A stretch of DNA of 64,000 nucleotides from an uncultured Pirellula sp. (GTDB lineage Bacteria; Planctomycetota; Planctomycetia; Pirellulales; Pirellulaceae): positions 34,051-98,050 of the forward strand of contig CAIOHR010000028.1 of the NCBI GenBank assembly GCA_903858115.1, in the 5' to 3' direction. Position 1 is the first letter of the stretch. The number at the start of each line of letters is the position of its first letter. Below are positions 9,006-18,100 of this stretch, piece by piece. Position numbers and translations under genes: made by a program. The notes below the pieces were generated by a model, which was not told where the DNA came from, ran no database searches, and worked only from the letters and a program-made list of their open reading frames with translations.

Positions 9006-9356
9006 CCTCTTCTCCCACATGTTTGATCTTCTCATTCCCACTCGCACGATGACTTTGCAGGCCCGAGTAGAACCTATCTTAACAGTCCGTGTGTCCCAAT
9101 CACATGGGGGCCGAACAAACCACAAGGGAAGCCCAGTGTTCATTGAAAGCAAGTCGCTAATTCTGTCGGTTTTCAATCCTTGGCGCCTCGGTCGAGGGAC
9201 GTGTCCTACGGCAAGAAGGCGAAATCGAAACGAGGGAGTTCGGTTTTCGCCTGGGGAACACGCCATGAAAAACGTAATCTTGGCAAGATTTGCTGGTTGT
9301 AGCGGTTGTAGCGGCCGATACAAGTTGCGAACGACATTACATTCTAGGGGGAAACA
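9006..9356. other. Intergenic region between divergent genes
   Basis: 351 bases between the isochorismatase-like start (minus strand) and the Cys-rich gene (plus strand), so promoters for both should be here. A strong ribosome-binding site, AGGGGGAAACAATG, lies at 9346-9359 just before the Cys-rich gene. A short reading frame at 9265-9360 is listed separately. I see no RNA gene and no repeat in the rest. Confidence 0.5.
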
Positions 9357-9360
9357 ATGA
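9265..9360 (+). CDS. Possible 31-residue leader peptide overlapping the Cys-rich gene
   Basis: An ATG-initiated 31-codon frame (begins MKNVILARFAGCSGCSG) whose TGA overlaps the ATG of the Cys-rich gene as ATGA. It carries a C-S-G-C motif, and the downstream gene's ribosome-binding site lies inside it. This layout would allow translational coupling or cysteine-dependent attenuation. That role is inference. The frame is short, has no clear ribosome-binding site of its own, and may be chance. Confidence 0.25.
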   Translation: MKNVILARFAGCSGCSGRYKLRTTLHSRGKQ

Positions 9361-10112
9361 AGTCATTCGTGGTAGGCTTGTTTGGCGTCTTGAGCTTGGC
9401 TTTGCACGTTGGCTGCTGCGGTGGCCCGATGGGCAGTTGTGGCAACCACTACGGTCGATCCATAACAGCTACTCACTGCGGCCTTGGATGCGACATGGGC
9501 TGCGATTCCAATTGTAATGGGTGTGATGCGGGCTGTGAGATCGGCTGCGGTGGAGCATTGATGGGTTTGCGAAGTCGCCTCGCATCGAGCTTGCAGATGA
9601 ATCATTGCAACTCCGGATGTGGAGAAGTCTATTGGGATGAGCAAATCAACGAGAGACCTGTTTGCGATCCCTGTGGATGCAACAACGAATTCGTTGGAGG
9701 AACTGGGTGCGACCGATGTCCAGGCGCACTTCACCGACTTCGACAGCTCTGGGGTTTCCGATACACCCCGAGCCATTGTTCCACTTGTAGCGTTGGGGGT
9801 ACCAATGGCTGTGGTCATGCTGGATGTACGTCCTGCGGCAATGGCGACCATGCAATAAGCAATGAAGACTATTCTGTGACTTCGAATCCGTCAGCGACCA
9901 CAACTCGAGAGCCCTCAGCCCACACAAAAGCAACTCTAGGCTCGGAACCTACACCAGCCAAGCAAACGGCTCCCGACGCCGAAGAAACTCGTCAAAAACC
10001 TTCAGCAATGATGCATCCTCGGAGTCAACGTCTCGAAGCCGGCTCTGGACGCCGAACAGTACCAGCCACTACGACTTCAACGAAGTCGCGAATGACAGCA
10101 GAATCACGATGA
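9357..10112 (+). CDS. Secreted Cys/Gly-rich protein of unknown function
   Basis: A 251-residue protein with a hydrophobic signal sequence (MKSFVVGLFGVLSLALHVGC). The first ~160 residues after it hold about 28 cysteines in C-x2-C and C-x3-C clusters, mixed with Gly, Asn and His, for example CDMGCDSNCNGCDAGC. The final ~85 residues are Ser/Thr/Pro-rich, low in Cys, and end basic. The signal cleavage site resembles a lipobox, but the -3 residue is His, which is atypical. A secreted metal-binding or disulfide-stabilised surface protein is possible; I know no characterised homolog. The ribosome-binding site is strong. Confidence 0.75.
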   Translation: MKSFVVGLFGVLSLALHVGCCGGPMGSCGNHYGRSITATHCGLGCDMGCDSNCNGCDAGCEIGCGGALMGLRSRLASSLQMNHCNSGCGEVYWDEQINERPVCDPCGCNNEFVGGTGCDRCPGALHRLRQLWGFRYTPSHCSTCSVGGTNGCGHAGCTSCGNGDHAISNEDYSVTSNPSATTTREPSAHTKATLGSEPTPAKQTAPDAEETRQKPSAMMHPRSQRLEAGSGRRTVPATTTSTKSRMTAESR

Positions 10113-10170
10113 TTAGAACCTAGCTGTTCAAACGGGCTAACGCCTTGTGGCTTCTTCTCCGGAAAGCGAG

Positions 10171-10189
10171 GCAACGGCGAATCCGTTGC
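10171..10189. terminator. Hairpin between convergent genes
   Basis: A perfect 7-bp stem, GCAACGG and CCGTTGC, around a 5-base loop, sits between the ends of the Cys-rich gene and the ABC permease fusion. No clear T-run follows on either strand, so it is only a candidate bidirectional terminator. Confidence 0.35.
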
Positions 10190-10199
10190 GGTAGCGATC

Positions 10200-11750
10200 T
10201 TATTTGAGTCGCAGACCTGGAGAGACGCACCAACGTTCAAACCAGGAAAACAGATACTGTACCATCACCGCCATGAGGGCTGCTGGTATTGCACCTTGAA
10301 GAATGAGACTGATGCTGGATAGTCGAATTCCAGTGAGGATAGGTGCACCGTATCCACCTGCGCCAATTAACGCACCAATGGTCGCAGTGCCGACGTTGAT
10401 CACCGCGGCCGTTTTGACCCCTGCCAATATCGAAGGCATCGCGAGGGGGAGTTCGATCAGCTTCAATCGAGCACTACTAGGCAATCCGATGACTTCTGCC
10501 GACTCTCGCGTCGGTGTCGGTATCTGCGTCAGACCGGCGTACGTGTTTCTTACAATCGGTAACAAACTATAAAAGAACAACGCAGCAATCGCAGGGACAG
10601 CACCGAGTCCAAAGAGCGGTATCATGAAAACCAACAATGCCATGGATGGCAGCGTTTGAATGACTCCCACAATGCTTAATACAAAATTCCCCGCGTGCTC
10701 ATTCTTGGCCGCGAACACTCCCAACGGTATCGCGGACAAAATGGCTAATCCAAGGGAAACGAGCACAAGAAACAGATGTTCTTTGGTGGTTGTCGCAAGT
10801 CTCCAAAAGAATCGCCTCCATTCGGCCGACGCGTCGACCTGAGCGAGAGGCACGTTCAGGTTGAGCTTCTCGTTCAGAAACTCAGCTGCAACATTTGTTT
10901 CCAATTCCCGATCTAGTCGCACGTTCGCGGACATCGCAGTCATTGTGCTAGAATCGATTTTTCCAACGATCGAGAGCAAGGCATCTACCACTTTGGGGAA
11001 TCGGTCCTTCAGATCGCTTCGCATCAATACTACGGCATAATACGTTGGAAAGAATCCTTTATCATCTTCGAGGACTCTCAATCGATAATATTCGATTTCC
11101 GCATCGGTTGTATACAAATCGGTCACTTGAATGGAATTTCGTTCCAAGCCGCGATACGCAAGATTGTGGTCCATAGTCTTCACGTCAAATTTAGGGAAAC
11201 GATATTTGGTAGCAAGTTGCTTCCAGCCATCTTTTCGCTCCATAAACTCGTCGCTGATTCCGAACTCCAAGTCTTGATGGTTCAGCAAATCGCTGATCTT
11301 CGAGATGTTCTTTGCGTTCGCGATAGAATCTCTCATCCCAAGAGCATAGGTGTTGTTGAACCCAAGATGTTCGGACATGATGACTTGTTTCTTCGCCATT
11401 TGTTCTTGCATGTCTCGTTCGCTCCGAACCTCAACTCCCTGCTTTAGTACATCGCTCAGCAGTTCCTCGCGGATGGTTCCGGTGTAATCCACATAGGCAT
11501 CGATATCACCTGCCTGCAACGCTTGCCAAAGAATTTGGGTTCCCCCAAGCTCAGCGCGGTGCTCGACCTCCACTCCCGTGGACCGAGCTAAATGGGTCAA
11601 GACTTCGCCAAGAATCACCGATTCTGTAAAGCTCTTGGACCCTATTTGAATCTTGTTCGGATCTGCCTGTGTCGAAACAGTGAGGAAAAACATTGCCAAT
11701 AGCAATGCGACACCGATTCGGGCCATTCGTTTTGTACTGGTGGAGTTCAT
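10200..11750 (-). CDS. Quaternary-amine-type ABC transporter: substrate-binding protein fused to permease
   Basis: 516 residues. A signal sequence (about 1-28) precedes a type OpuAC/OsmF-like binding domain (IQIGSKSFTESVILGEVL, YVDYTGTIREELL; about 30-300), then a permease domain of five to six helices (about 330-510) with the EAA loop RESAEVIGLPSSARLKLIEL. Such systems import glycine betaine, choline or, in EgtUV, ergothioneine. In the fusions I know (OpuC of Helicobacter, EgtU), the permease comes first and the binding domain last; here the order is reversed. The gene is coupled to the ATPase gene by a 4-base ATGA overlap. The substrate is not decided. Confidence 0.9.
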   Translation of the reverse strand: MNSTSTKRMARIGVALLLAMFFLTVSTQADPNKIQIGSKSFTESVILGEVLTHLARSTGVEVEHRAELGGTQILWQALQAGDIDAYVDYTGTIREELLSDVLKQGVEVRSERDMQEQMAKKQVIMSEHLGFNNTYALGMRDSIANAKNISKISDLLNHQDLEFGISDEFMERKDGWKQLATKYRFPKFDVKTMDHNLAYRGLERNSIQVTDLYTTDAEIEYYRLRVLEDDKGFFPTYYAVVLMRSDLKDRFPKVVDALLSIVGKIDSSTMTAMSANVRLDRELETNVAAEFLNEKLNLNVPLAQVDASAEWRRFFWRLATTTKEHLFLVLVSLGLAILSAIPLGVFAAKNEHAGNFVLSIVGVIQTLPSMALLVFMIPLFGLGAVPAIAALFFYSLLPIVRNTYAGLTQIPTPTRESAEVIGLPSSARLKLIELPLAMPSILAGVKTAAVINVGTATIGALIGAGGYGAPILTGIRLSSISLILQGAIPAALMAVMVQYLFSWFERWCVSPGLRLK

Positions 11751-12478
11751 GCGTGTGGGATTCGTTGGGCGTTGATAAATCGAGTAACGTACTCGTTGGC
11801 AGGTCGGTCGATGAGGTCTTGCAGTTGGCCTTCTTGGACAATCGATCCTTCGGATAGCAGTAATACGCGATCTCCAAAGAATCCTGCTTCACCCATATCA
11901 TGGGTTACCATAATGGAGGTCTTTCGCAACGTTCGAAAGATATTGCGTAAATCTTCTTGCAAATCGAAACGCACGAGTGGGTCGAGAGCCCCCATTGGCT
12001 CATCGAGAAGAACCACCGCAGGATCCAGCATCAACGCTCGCATGATACCGACGCGTTGGCGCTGACCACCTGACATTTGGAGCGGATAACGGCTCAATGC
12101 AGCGTGAGGCAATCGTGTAAGATCCGCAAGCTCTCGTACGCGTTTATCGATCTTGTCTTTGTCCCAACGCAAATGCTTGGCGAGCAAGCCAACGTTTTCC
12201 TGTGCGGTGAGATGTGGAAATAGGCCGCCATCTTGAATGACATATCCCATGCGCTGCCGTTGGGAAAGAATATTGGATGGAGTTAATCGCTCCCCACCGA
12301 ATTCGATCGTCCCGGAGTCTGGAAGGATCAAACCGATGAGCAGTCGCAATAATGTACTTTTTCCGCACCCGCTCGGGCCGATCAGTACCGTGGACTCCCC
12401 TTCGTGAAAAGTGATCGTTGTTGGCTTTACCACCTGCAAATCGCCAAAGGATTTGCTAACGTTTTGCAAGGAGAACAT
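11747..12478 (-). CDS. ABC transporter ATP-binding protein (OpuA/ProV-like, short form)
   Basis: A 243-residue ATPase with Walker A GPSGCGKSTLLRLL, Q-loop MGYVIQDGGLFPHLT, signature MSGGQRQRVGIMRAL and Walker B VVLLDEPMGALDP, then the H-loop in MVTHDMGEA. It lacks the C-terminal CBS pair that ProV/OpuAA use for osmotic gating, so regulation must be elsewhere. Its stop overlaps the start of the binding-protein/permease fusion, which makes the two a complete transporter of one ATPase and one fused subunit. The gene start overlaps the end of the acyltransferase gene upstream by 23 bases. Confidence 0.95.
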   Translation of the reverse strand: MFSLQNVSKSFGDLQVVKPTTITFHEGESTVLIGPSGCGKSTLLRLLIGLILPDSGTIEFGGERLTPSNILSQRQRMGYVIQDGGLFPHLTAQENVGLLAKHLRWDKDKIDKRVRELADLTRLPHAALSRYPLQMSGGQRQRVGIMRALMLDPAVVLLDEPMGALDPLVRFDLQEDLRNIFRTLRKTSIMVTHDMGEAGFFGDRVLLLSEGSIVQEGQLQDLIDRPANEYVTRFINAQRIPHA

Positions 12479-13688
12479 CGGGTTGAATTCCGCTTTCTGA
12501 TGATACGTTGAGGTGGTTGATCATGGTTTGTACACGCTGTTCGATTTTGTCGGTTAAGTCCGCAGCCGAGAGTTTGCGTTCTTTTCCATTGGGCAGATAG
12601 ATGGGCGTGTCGAACTGAACGACGACTCGTCTTTCACCATGCACCGTTGGATAAATCGCTCCCATGATGTCTTCTTCTAGTTTGTCGACAGTTTCGACGA
12701 TTCGTTCGATCGACGGTTCGTTTAGTAGATAGTTTCCTGGGTAACTGAATAACTGTGTCGCCAAGAACATCGTGTGCATATCACGATTCCAATGCTCTTG
12801 TTGTTCCGCAGTAGATGTTGTCTGAAGCTGCTCGCGAAGGCTGATTATGGCCCGGCGGACCTCTTTGATTCTGTCTGGAACGAAATCGGATTTGGGTTGA
12901 AGGCCATATCGCGACTCTGCTTTCTCTAGCAAGTAGTTCGTGAGTCGCCCGATACGTTCAGCGAGCGTGCCGGTTTGTTGCGATTGCAAGTACTCGGTTT
13001 CTTTGAGGGCAATCAAGCCTTGGGCAATGTTCAAAACACGATCCACAATAGGCAAATGAGGTTTTGGTTCCCAAAGCATCCTTTGTTCGATCTTCGCGAT
13101 GGTTTGCAATACGCTAGGAGTTGGATCTTCGATATACCAACGCTTGATAGCAACGGGCAAGATACATATCGGTCTTTCTGATTTTCGAGCTGCCATGAGC
13201 GCGATCGCAGCGGCCCCATCTCGAAACGGAGTGATGGCGTCGTTGGTGTGGTAGATATCTCCCTCCGGGAAAATCACCAGCGGGTTCTTTTTCGATTGCA
13301 AGATATCGACGGCCATCTTGAGCGACTGAATATCGGTCCCTTCTCGATCCACACTAAAACAACCGCATCGCTGCATCGACTCGCATTCAAACCAACGGCT
13401 TGCGGAGAAGACCTGCCACGCAGACATAAAGTAAAAAGGAATCCGAAGTCGTTCCGCAGATTGGATTAGGCAGTACGAATCCCAATGAAAAGAATGGTTC
13501 GGTGTTATCAACACACCGCATCCGTTGTCCACCGCGCGGGCCAGCTGATCGGTTCCTCGCAGTTCGACGTCTGACATTCGTTGCTTCTTCAATGCAGACC
13601 GACGCATCGGAGCCAGCATCCGAAACCACCACGGTGTCAATTTTGGCGGCCAGAATTTGGGTGGAATGCCGTAGGGTTGATCGTTCAT
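12456..13688 (-). CDS. PlsC-like 1-acyl-glycerol-3-phosphate acyltransferase family protein
   Basis: A 410-residue protein. The family catalytic motif H-x4-D is seen in LITPNHSFHWDSYCL, and the second block FPEGDIYHTNDAITPFRDGA matches the F-P-E-G acceptor site. The C-terminal ~200 residues go beyond the PlsC domain (usual total 200-260) and are mostly helical, with no motif I recognise. There is no clear membrane helix, so it probably binds the membrane face. It may acylate a glycerophospholipid or another alcohol. It sits inside the minus-strand run between a glycosyltransferase and an ABC transporter. Confidence 0.87.
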   Translation of the reverse strand: MNDQPYGIPPKFWPPKLTPWWFRMLAPMRRSALKKQRMSDVELRGTDQLARAVDNGCGVLITPNHSFHWDSYCLIQSAERLRIPFYFMSAWQVFSASRWFECESMQRCGCFSVDREGTDIQSLKMAVDILQSKKNPLVIFPEGDIYHTNDAITPFRDGAAAIALMAARKSERPICILPVAIKRWYIEDPTPSVLQTIAKIEQRMLWEPKPHLPIVDRVLNIAQGLIALKETEYLQSQQTGTLAERIGRLTNYLLEKAESRYGLQPKSDFVPDRIKEVRRAIISLREQLQTTSTAEQQEHWNRDMHTMFLATQLFSYPGNYLLNEPSIERIVETVDKLEEDIMGAIYPTVHGERRVVVQFDTPIYLPNGKERKLSAADLTDKIEQRVQTMINHLNVSSESGIQPDVLLAKR

Positions 13689-13739
13689 GGACTTGATAAG
13701 ACTCGATTCGAAATGCTGCAGAAGCGGATTATATCCGAC

Positions 13740-15131
13740 CTACGATTTGCTTGCAGCCCGGTCCAGTTTCGTCGTCCCTCGCATGTTTCGAGCCCCTAAG
13801 ACGCGTGCGAACTCTGAGAATATGTAGAGGAATCCGATCGAAACCAACAAATAGAAACAGCCATAGGTCGGGACCAGGAACCGACCACCCAGGCTGTACG
13901 TTCCTGCAACGACGATGGAATTGACGAGCAGCGGAACCGTGAGCCAAAGCAACACGCGACGATCGTGCAACCACAACCCCGCGACTCCAACCAGTGCAAG
14001 AATCTTGAACAGAAGCGATTTGCCTTTATATGGATTCCATTCGGTGACTACCCGCTGAACCACTAGTTGCGGAAGAGAAACGAAGTTCAATCGAATCCAT
14101 TCGGCGACTCTTTGGGAAGCTTCGCTGGCGATGGTCTTTTCTACATCGATCCACTCTTGACTCGTCGCACTCCCAAGATCAAATCGACCATAGACTTCTT
14201 CTCGAAGTCTCTTCTCGGGTTCGAATTGCCATTCTCCACCGGAATTCAACGATTCGTCGCAGTAGCCTCCCAACAGCGTTGTCGGCCCTTTTGTTCCAAG
14301 TGGCTGTAGCTCGCCAAGGACCATGACGTTGCGAATCCACCACGGCGTGACAACTAGCAAAAGGGAAATGGAAAACGCGAGGATGAGTTTCCATTTTGTT
14401 CGGATTGGAGCCACCGTCTTCACCATAGAAAGCCAAATGCAGGCTGGCAGGAAAGGTATCCACAAAACAAATGCACTTCGGCAGTGAATGAGTAGCCCGA
14501 ATGCAATCCCGGACCAGATTGCGAACTTGATTGAGGATTGATGAACGGCATACCAAATCAACAGCGCGAAGGCAGAGAAGCCCATCAATGCGAACGGTTC
14601 TGTCAGGAAATCCGTTGCATAGTTTCGAAGATTGCGTTCTGTGAAGACCACGATCATCGCGAACCATGCAATCCAAAATGCATACCGCCGCAGCCACGCC
14701 GATGTTGACGTGCTGGCTAAACACCAGCCCCATGCGGCGATGATAGAACAGCCAATAGCAATGGCAGCTGCCAAGCTAAGACGAATGGCAGCGGATGAAT
14801 AGGGGCCGCGAGGGATAACGCGATAGACAGCCGAAATCCAGGCAGGGAATAACGGTGGTCGGTTCGTGTCTGCAACGACAGGGCTTCGACGATCCAGCGT
14901 TTGTTCGTAACCCATCGGATCGAATGAATGATAAAGGTTTCGCCATGCCTCGCTCGAGAAATCGGTAGACCAACCGTGGCCTCGGCTTAGTTCGAATCCG
15001 ATCGCTTCATAATCCGATCCATCACCGATTGGCTTTGGCGGGGCCCAAAACCAAACATCCTGAGTAACAGCTACCAACTGAAGTGGTAGCAAGAACATCA
15101 AGCAAATGGCGAAACAGCGATAAGCATTCAC
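13740..15131 (-). CDS. GT-C membrane glycosyltransferase (ArnT/PMT-like)
   Basis: 463 residues from a GTG start, with ten or more hydrophobic helices. The first extracytoplasmic loop carries GDGSDYEAIGFELSRGHGW, where the Asp is in the place of the catalytic acidic residue of GT-C enzymes, and ADTNRPPLFPAW, the usual R-P-P-L-x-P block of GT39/GT83 proteins. It should use a polyprenyl-phosphate sugar and transfer it to a lipid or protein outside the membrane. It starts 16 bases after the stop of the giant secreted protein gene, so that protein or a surface glycolipid is a plausible acceptor, but this is inference. Confidence 0.85.
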   Translation of the reverse strand: MNAYRCFAICLMFLLPLQLVAVTQDVWFWAPPKPIGDGSDYEAIGFELSRGHGWSTDFSSEAWRNLYHSFDPMGYEQTLDRRSPVVADTNRPPLFPAWISAVYRVIPRGPYSSAAIRLSLAAAIAIGCSIIAAWGWCLASTSTSAWLRRYAFWIAWFAMIVVFTERNLRNYATDFLTEPFALMGFSAFALLIWYAVHQSSIKFAIWSGIAFGLLIHCRSAFVLWIPFLPACIWLSMVKTVAPIRTKWKLILAFSISLLLVVTPWWIRNVMVLGELQPLGTKGPTTLLGGYCDESLNSGGEWQFEPEKRLREEVYGRFDLGSATSQEWIDVEKTIASEASQRVAEWIRLNFVSLPQLVVQRVVTEWNPYKGKSLLFKILALVGVAGLWLHDRRVLLWLTVPLLVNSIVVAGTYSLGGRFLVPTYGCFYLLVSIGFLYIFSEFARVLGARNMRGTTKLDRAASKS

Positions 15132-15147
15132 TTAGGACCATGACTAA

Positions 15148-18100
15148 CTAGCGAGTTCGAAACCCTCGCCGGAAACCGTTTGACACCGAGTTTCTAGCAA
15201 TCGTATCAATGTCATCCACTGGCACTGCGGATGGGTTCGAGCGAATTTGCTGCATCGCTTGATCCACCGCCTGTGCATTCAGATTCGGAGACGATTCCCC
15301 TTCACCAGATGCCGTGTTGGTGCCCGAAGTTGTCGTTGAAAACACCTGGTCAGGTGTACCGCCAATTCGTACGAGAGAAGCATTTCCCTCTTGTGCACGC
15401 ACTTGAACACGGCTGTCGGTCAGAGGCAAGGTCGCTTCGCGTTGCTGATTTGTTGGGCTCGTACCACGGACGGTCAATTGCGATCCTGCAGAGTTCATTG
15501 CAACGCTGACATTGGCATATGTTCGCCATGCACCTTGAGAATCAAACCACTGCGCGCTTTGGTTCGGTACAACAGCGGCTGTCACTCCATTGCGAATGTT
15601 TCGACCCATGAAATCTCGAATATCCACGTATCGTGCATGTCGATTGCCAACTTGAACGGGTGTGGTCAGCGAATCCGTATCACTGAAGGCAGATTGAACA
15701 ACAACTGTCTTCGCGTCTCCCACAAGGAATGGAAGCTTTGGAATCTCGAATCTTACTTCACCCGGTCCAACATTGTTGACTTGTACACCGTTAGAGGTTC
15801 GAACGACAGGTTGGCTTGTTGAACCATTTCCGCCGACAGATGGAACGAAGGTCGCGTTCACCGAAAGCCCTTGGACTGGACTATCGAGTACAATGCCCAC
15901 GTTTCGCGGTCGGAAATTCTGAACATTCAATGTCACATTTGCCGTATCGGTGAGAGTGCTTCCGTCCCCTAATGTATAGGAAAACGTAACAGTCCCCGTG
16001 AACTCGGTGGTCGGAGCGCTATAGATCAACGTTCGACCGTTTGGACCGATTTGCACCGTTCCCTGGCCGGTCGGAGGTTGCGTCACAGCCGAGATGATTA
16101 GTGTTTCACCTGTATCCACGTTGAGGTCGTTCGAGAGGACATTCAGCGATTGATTCGGCTGCGATAGCACATCGAGGCTATCGTTCACTGCATCGGGTGG
16201 ATCGTTGATGGCTGCGATATTGAACGTGATAGTTCCGACAGCTGAGCCGCCATTGGTGCTCCGCGCGGTATAAACAACCAATTCTGTTCCCGTTGCGTTG
16301 GCGCGAGGAGAGTAGCTGATTCGAGTGCTGTTTGTTGTGATCGTTGCCGTTCCGTTTGGAGCTTGCACGCTGGTGATCGTTAGGGTGTCACCCGTAGCTG
16401 CAGGCGTATCGTTGGCCAATGGGTCAAATGTGGCGGCGGCCGCGTCTTCTTGAACGTTGAACGAATCGTTCGCCACTGTGGGGGGAGGAACCGCAGGCCC
16501 GACGACCATGGTCGCCGTGGCTGTCGCGGTCCCGCCGTTTCCATCGCTAAGCGTATAGGTAAATGTTTCATTGCCCGTGAAACCAACGCGCGGCGTGTAG
16601 ACAACACCCGTCCCGCTGGTTGCGACACGTACCGTTCCGCCTTGAGATGGAGTTCCCACCTGTGTAACCACAAGCGTCTCTGTGACGTCCGGGCCGGAAG
16701 TGTCGTTTGCAAGCACGTTGACGAAAACGTCCCGATCACCAGCACGTACTGTCGTAACCGTGTCATTCACAGCGACGGGGTTGTCGTTCACTGGGTTCAC
16801 TTGGACCGTGACCGTTCCGGCTGATGTAGCACCGGCTTGATCGCGCACCGTATAAGTGAAAGTCTCTTGGCCATTGAAATTGGCAGCCGGCGAATAGGTC
16901 AATCGTTGATTGTCCGACGTGATGGAAACCGTTCCACCGTTGGATGTTGTGCCCACCGATTGAATCGTGAGCACGGCGCCCGAGTTCGGAGTGATGGTGT
17001 CATTGGCGAGTACCGTCAAATTGTTGTTGGACGTGTCTTCGTTGAAATTGAAGGTGTCATTGTTGACCACAAAGTTTCGACCAACGGCGACGTTGTTTGT
17101 CACAAAGTTGATTCGATTCGACGGGATCGCGCCGTCGATCTTGAACACGGAAAATCCGCGACTAGGATTCTCTGCTTGATCGGCTGTGAAGACAGCTTGA
17201 CCTGCAGCCTTGGCGCGCATTCGTATGACACCCACGGTCTGCGGATCGCGACCGGGGCCGGCGGTGAAGCTCGAAAACGCACCGAACTCATCGATTAGCC
17301 CTGGCGTCGTTAGTGCTGGTGTTGAGCGACCATTGCCAAAGTTACTATTGTAAGTCACTGGCGTGGTGCCAAAGATTTCGACCAGAGCTGGGTCGTAGTT
17401 GATATCCATATAGGCAGAGAAGACGCCGTCACCTTCGGCAACTCCGGTGTTGCGAAGATCGCTCACAACGACCCGTAAATTAAACTCTTGATTGACTGAC
17501 AACGAGGTGAGCGCATTACCGTTTAAGTCAAACGGAAGTAACTGAACAGATACTCGCGCTGAATCAGCTACCGAAATTGACAATTGCTGTGATTGCGTGT
17601 TCCCGGCAGTATCTGTCAATCGCAACTCGGCCGTCCTAGCTCCGATCTGTTCGGCTGTCGGCGTCCAAGTCATCACGCCTGTATTCGCGTCGATCGTCAG
17701 CCCAACGGGTGCATTCTCTAGTGAATATCGAAGCCCCTGACCTTCTTCCGGGTGGGCCAAATTGACGGACAGTGCCGTGCCCACATTCGCGTTCGTCGGA
17801 AGGAAAGAGGTTCCAATCGCCGTCGGTGTTAAGCTATCAAAGGTCACTGCTAATGCGGGAGATGCTGCGCTGGTTTGGCTATCAAGCGTTTGTGTAGCAA
17901 CAATGCTTTGCGTGCCTTGCCCCAATTGAGCGACTAGGGCTGTTGTGATGGTGGTGCTGGTGCCGGTAGCTACTGCCGTACCGACAATAGTGCTTCCAAC
18001 ACGAAGGTTGACGGTCGCGCCTGTTGTCGTTCCCGAAACGAGAAATTGCATCGATCCCGCATTCGTCATGTTGTCCGAGTTGCTCGTGCCCGAATCGGAG

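Noticed and set aside
9281..9294. Sigma-54-like promoter TGGCAAGATTTGCT before the Cys-rich gene
   Set aside because: The GG-to-GC spacing is two bases short of the -24/-12 consensus, so it is unlikely to be used.
16100..17100. Tandem-repeat or CRISPR-like periodicity
   Set aside because: The repeats are at the protein level, about 95 residues each, and the DNA is not conserved enough for a CRISPR array or satellite.
16380..17298. Several frames of 120-150 codons within the repeat part of the giant gene
   Set aside because: They arise from the repetitive, stop-poor composition of the cadherin-like repeats.
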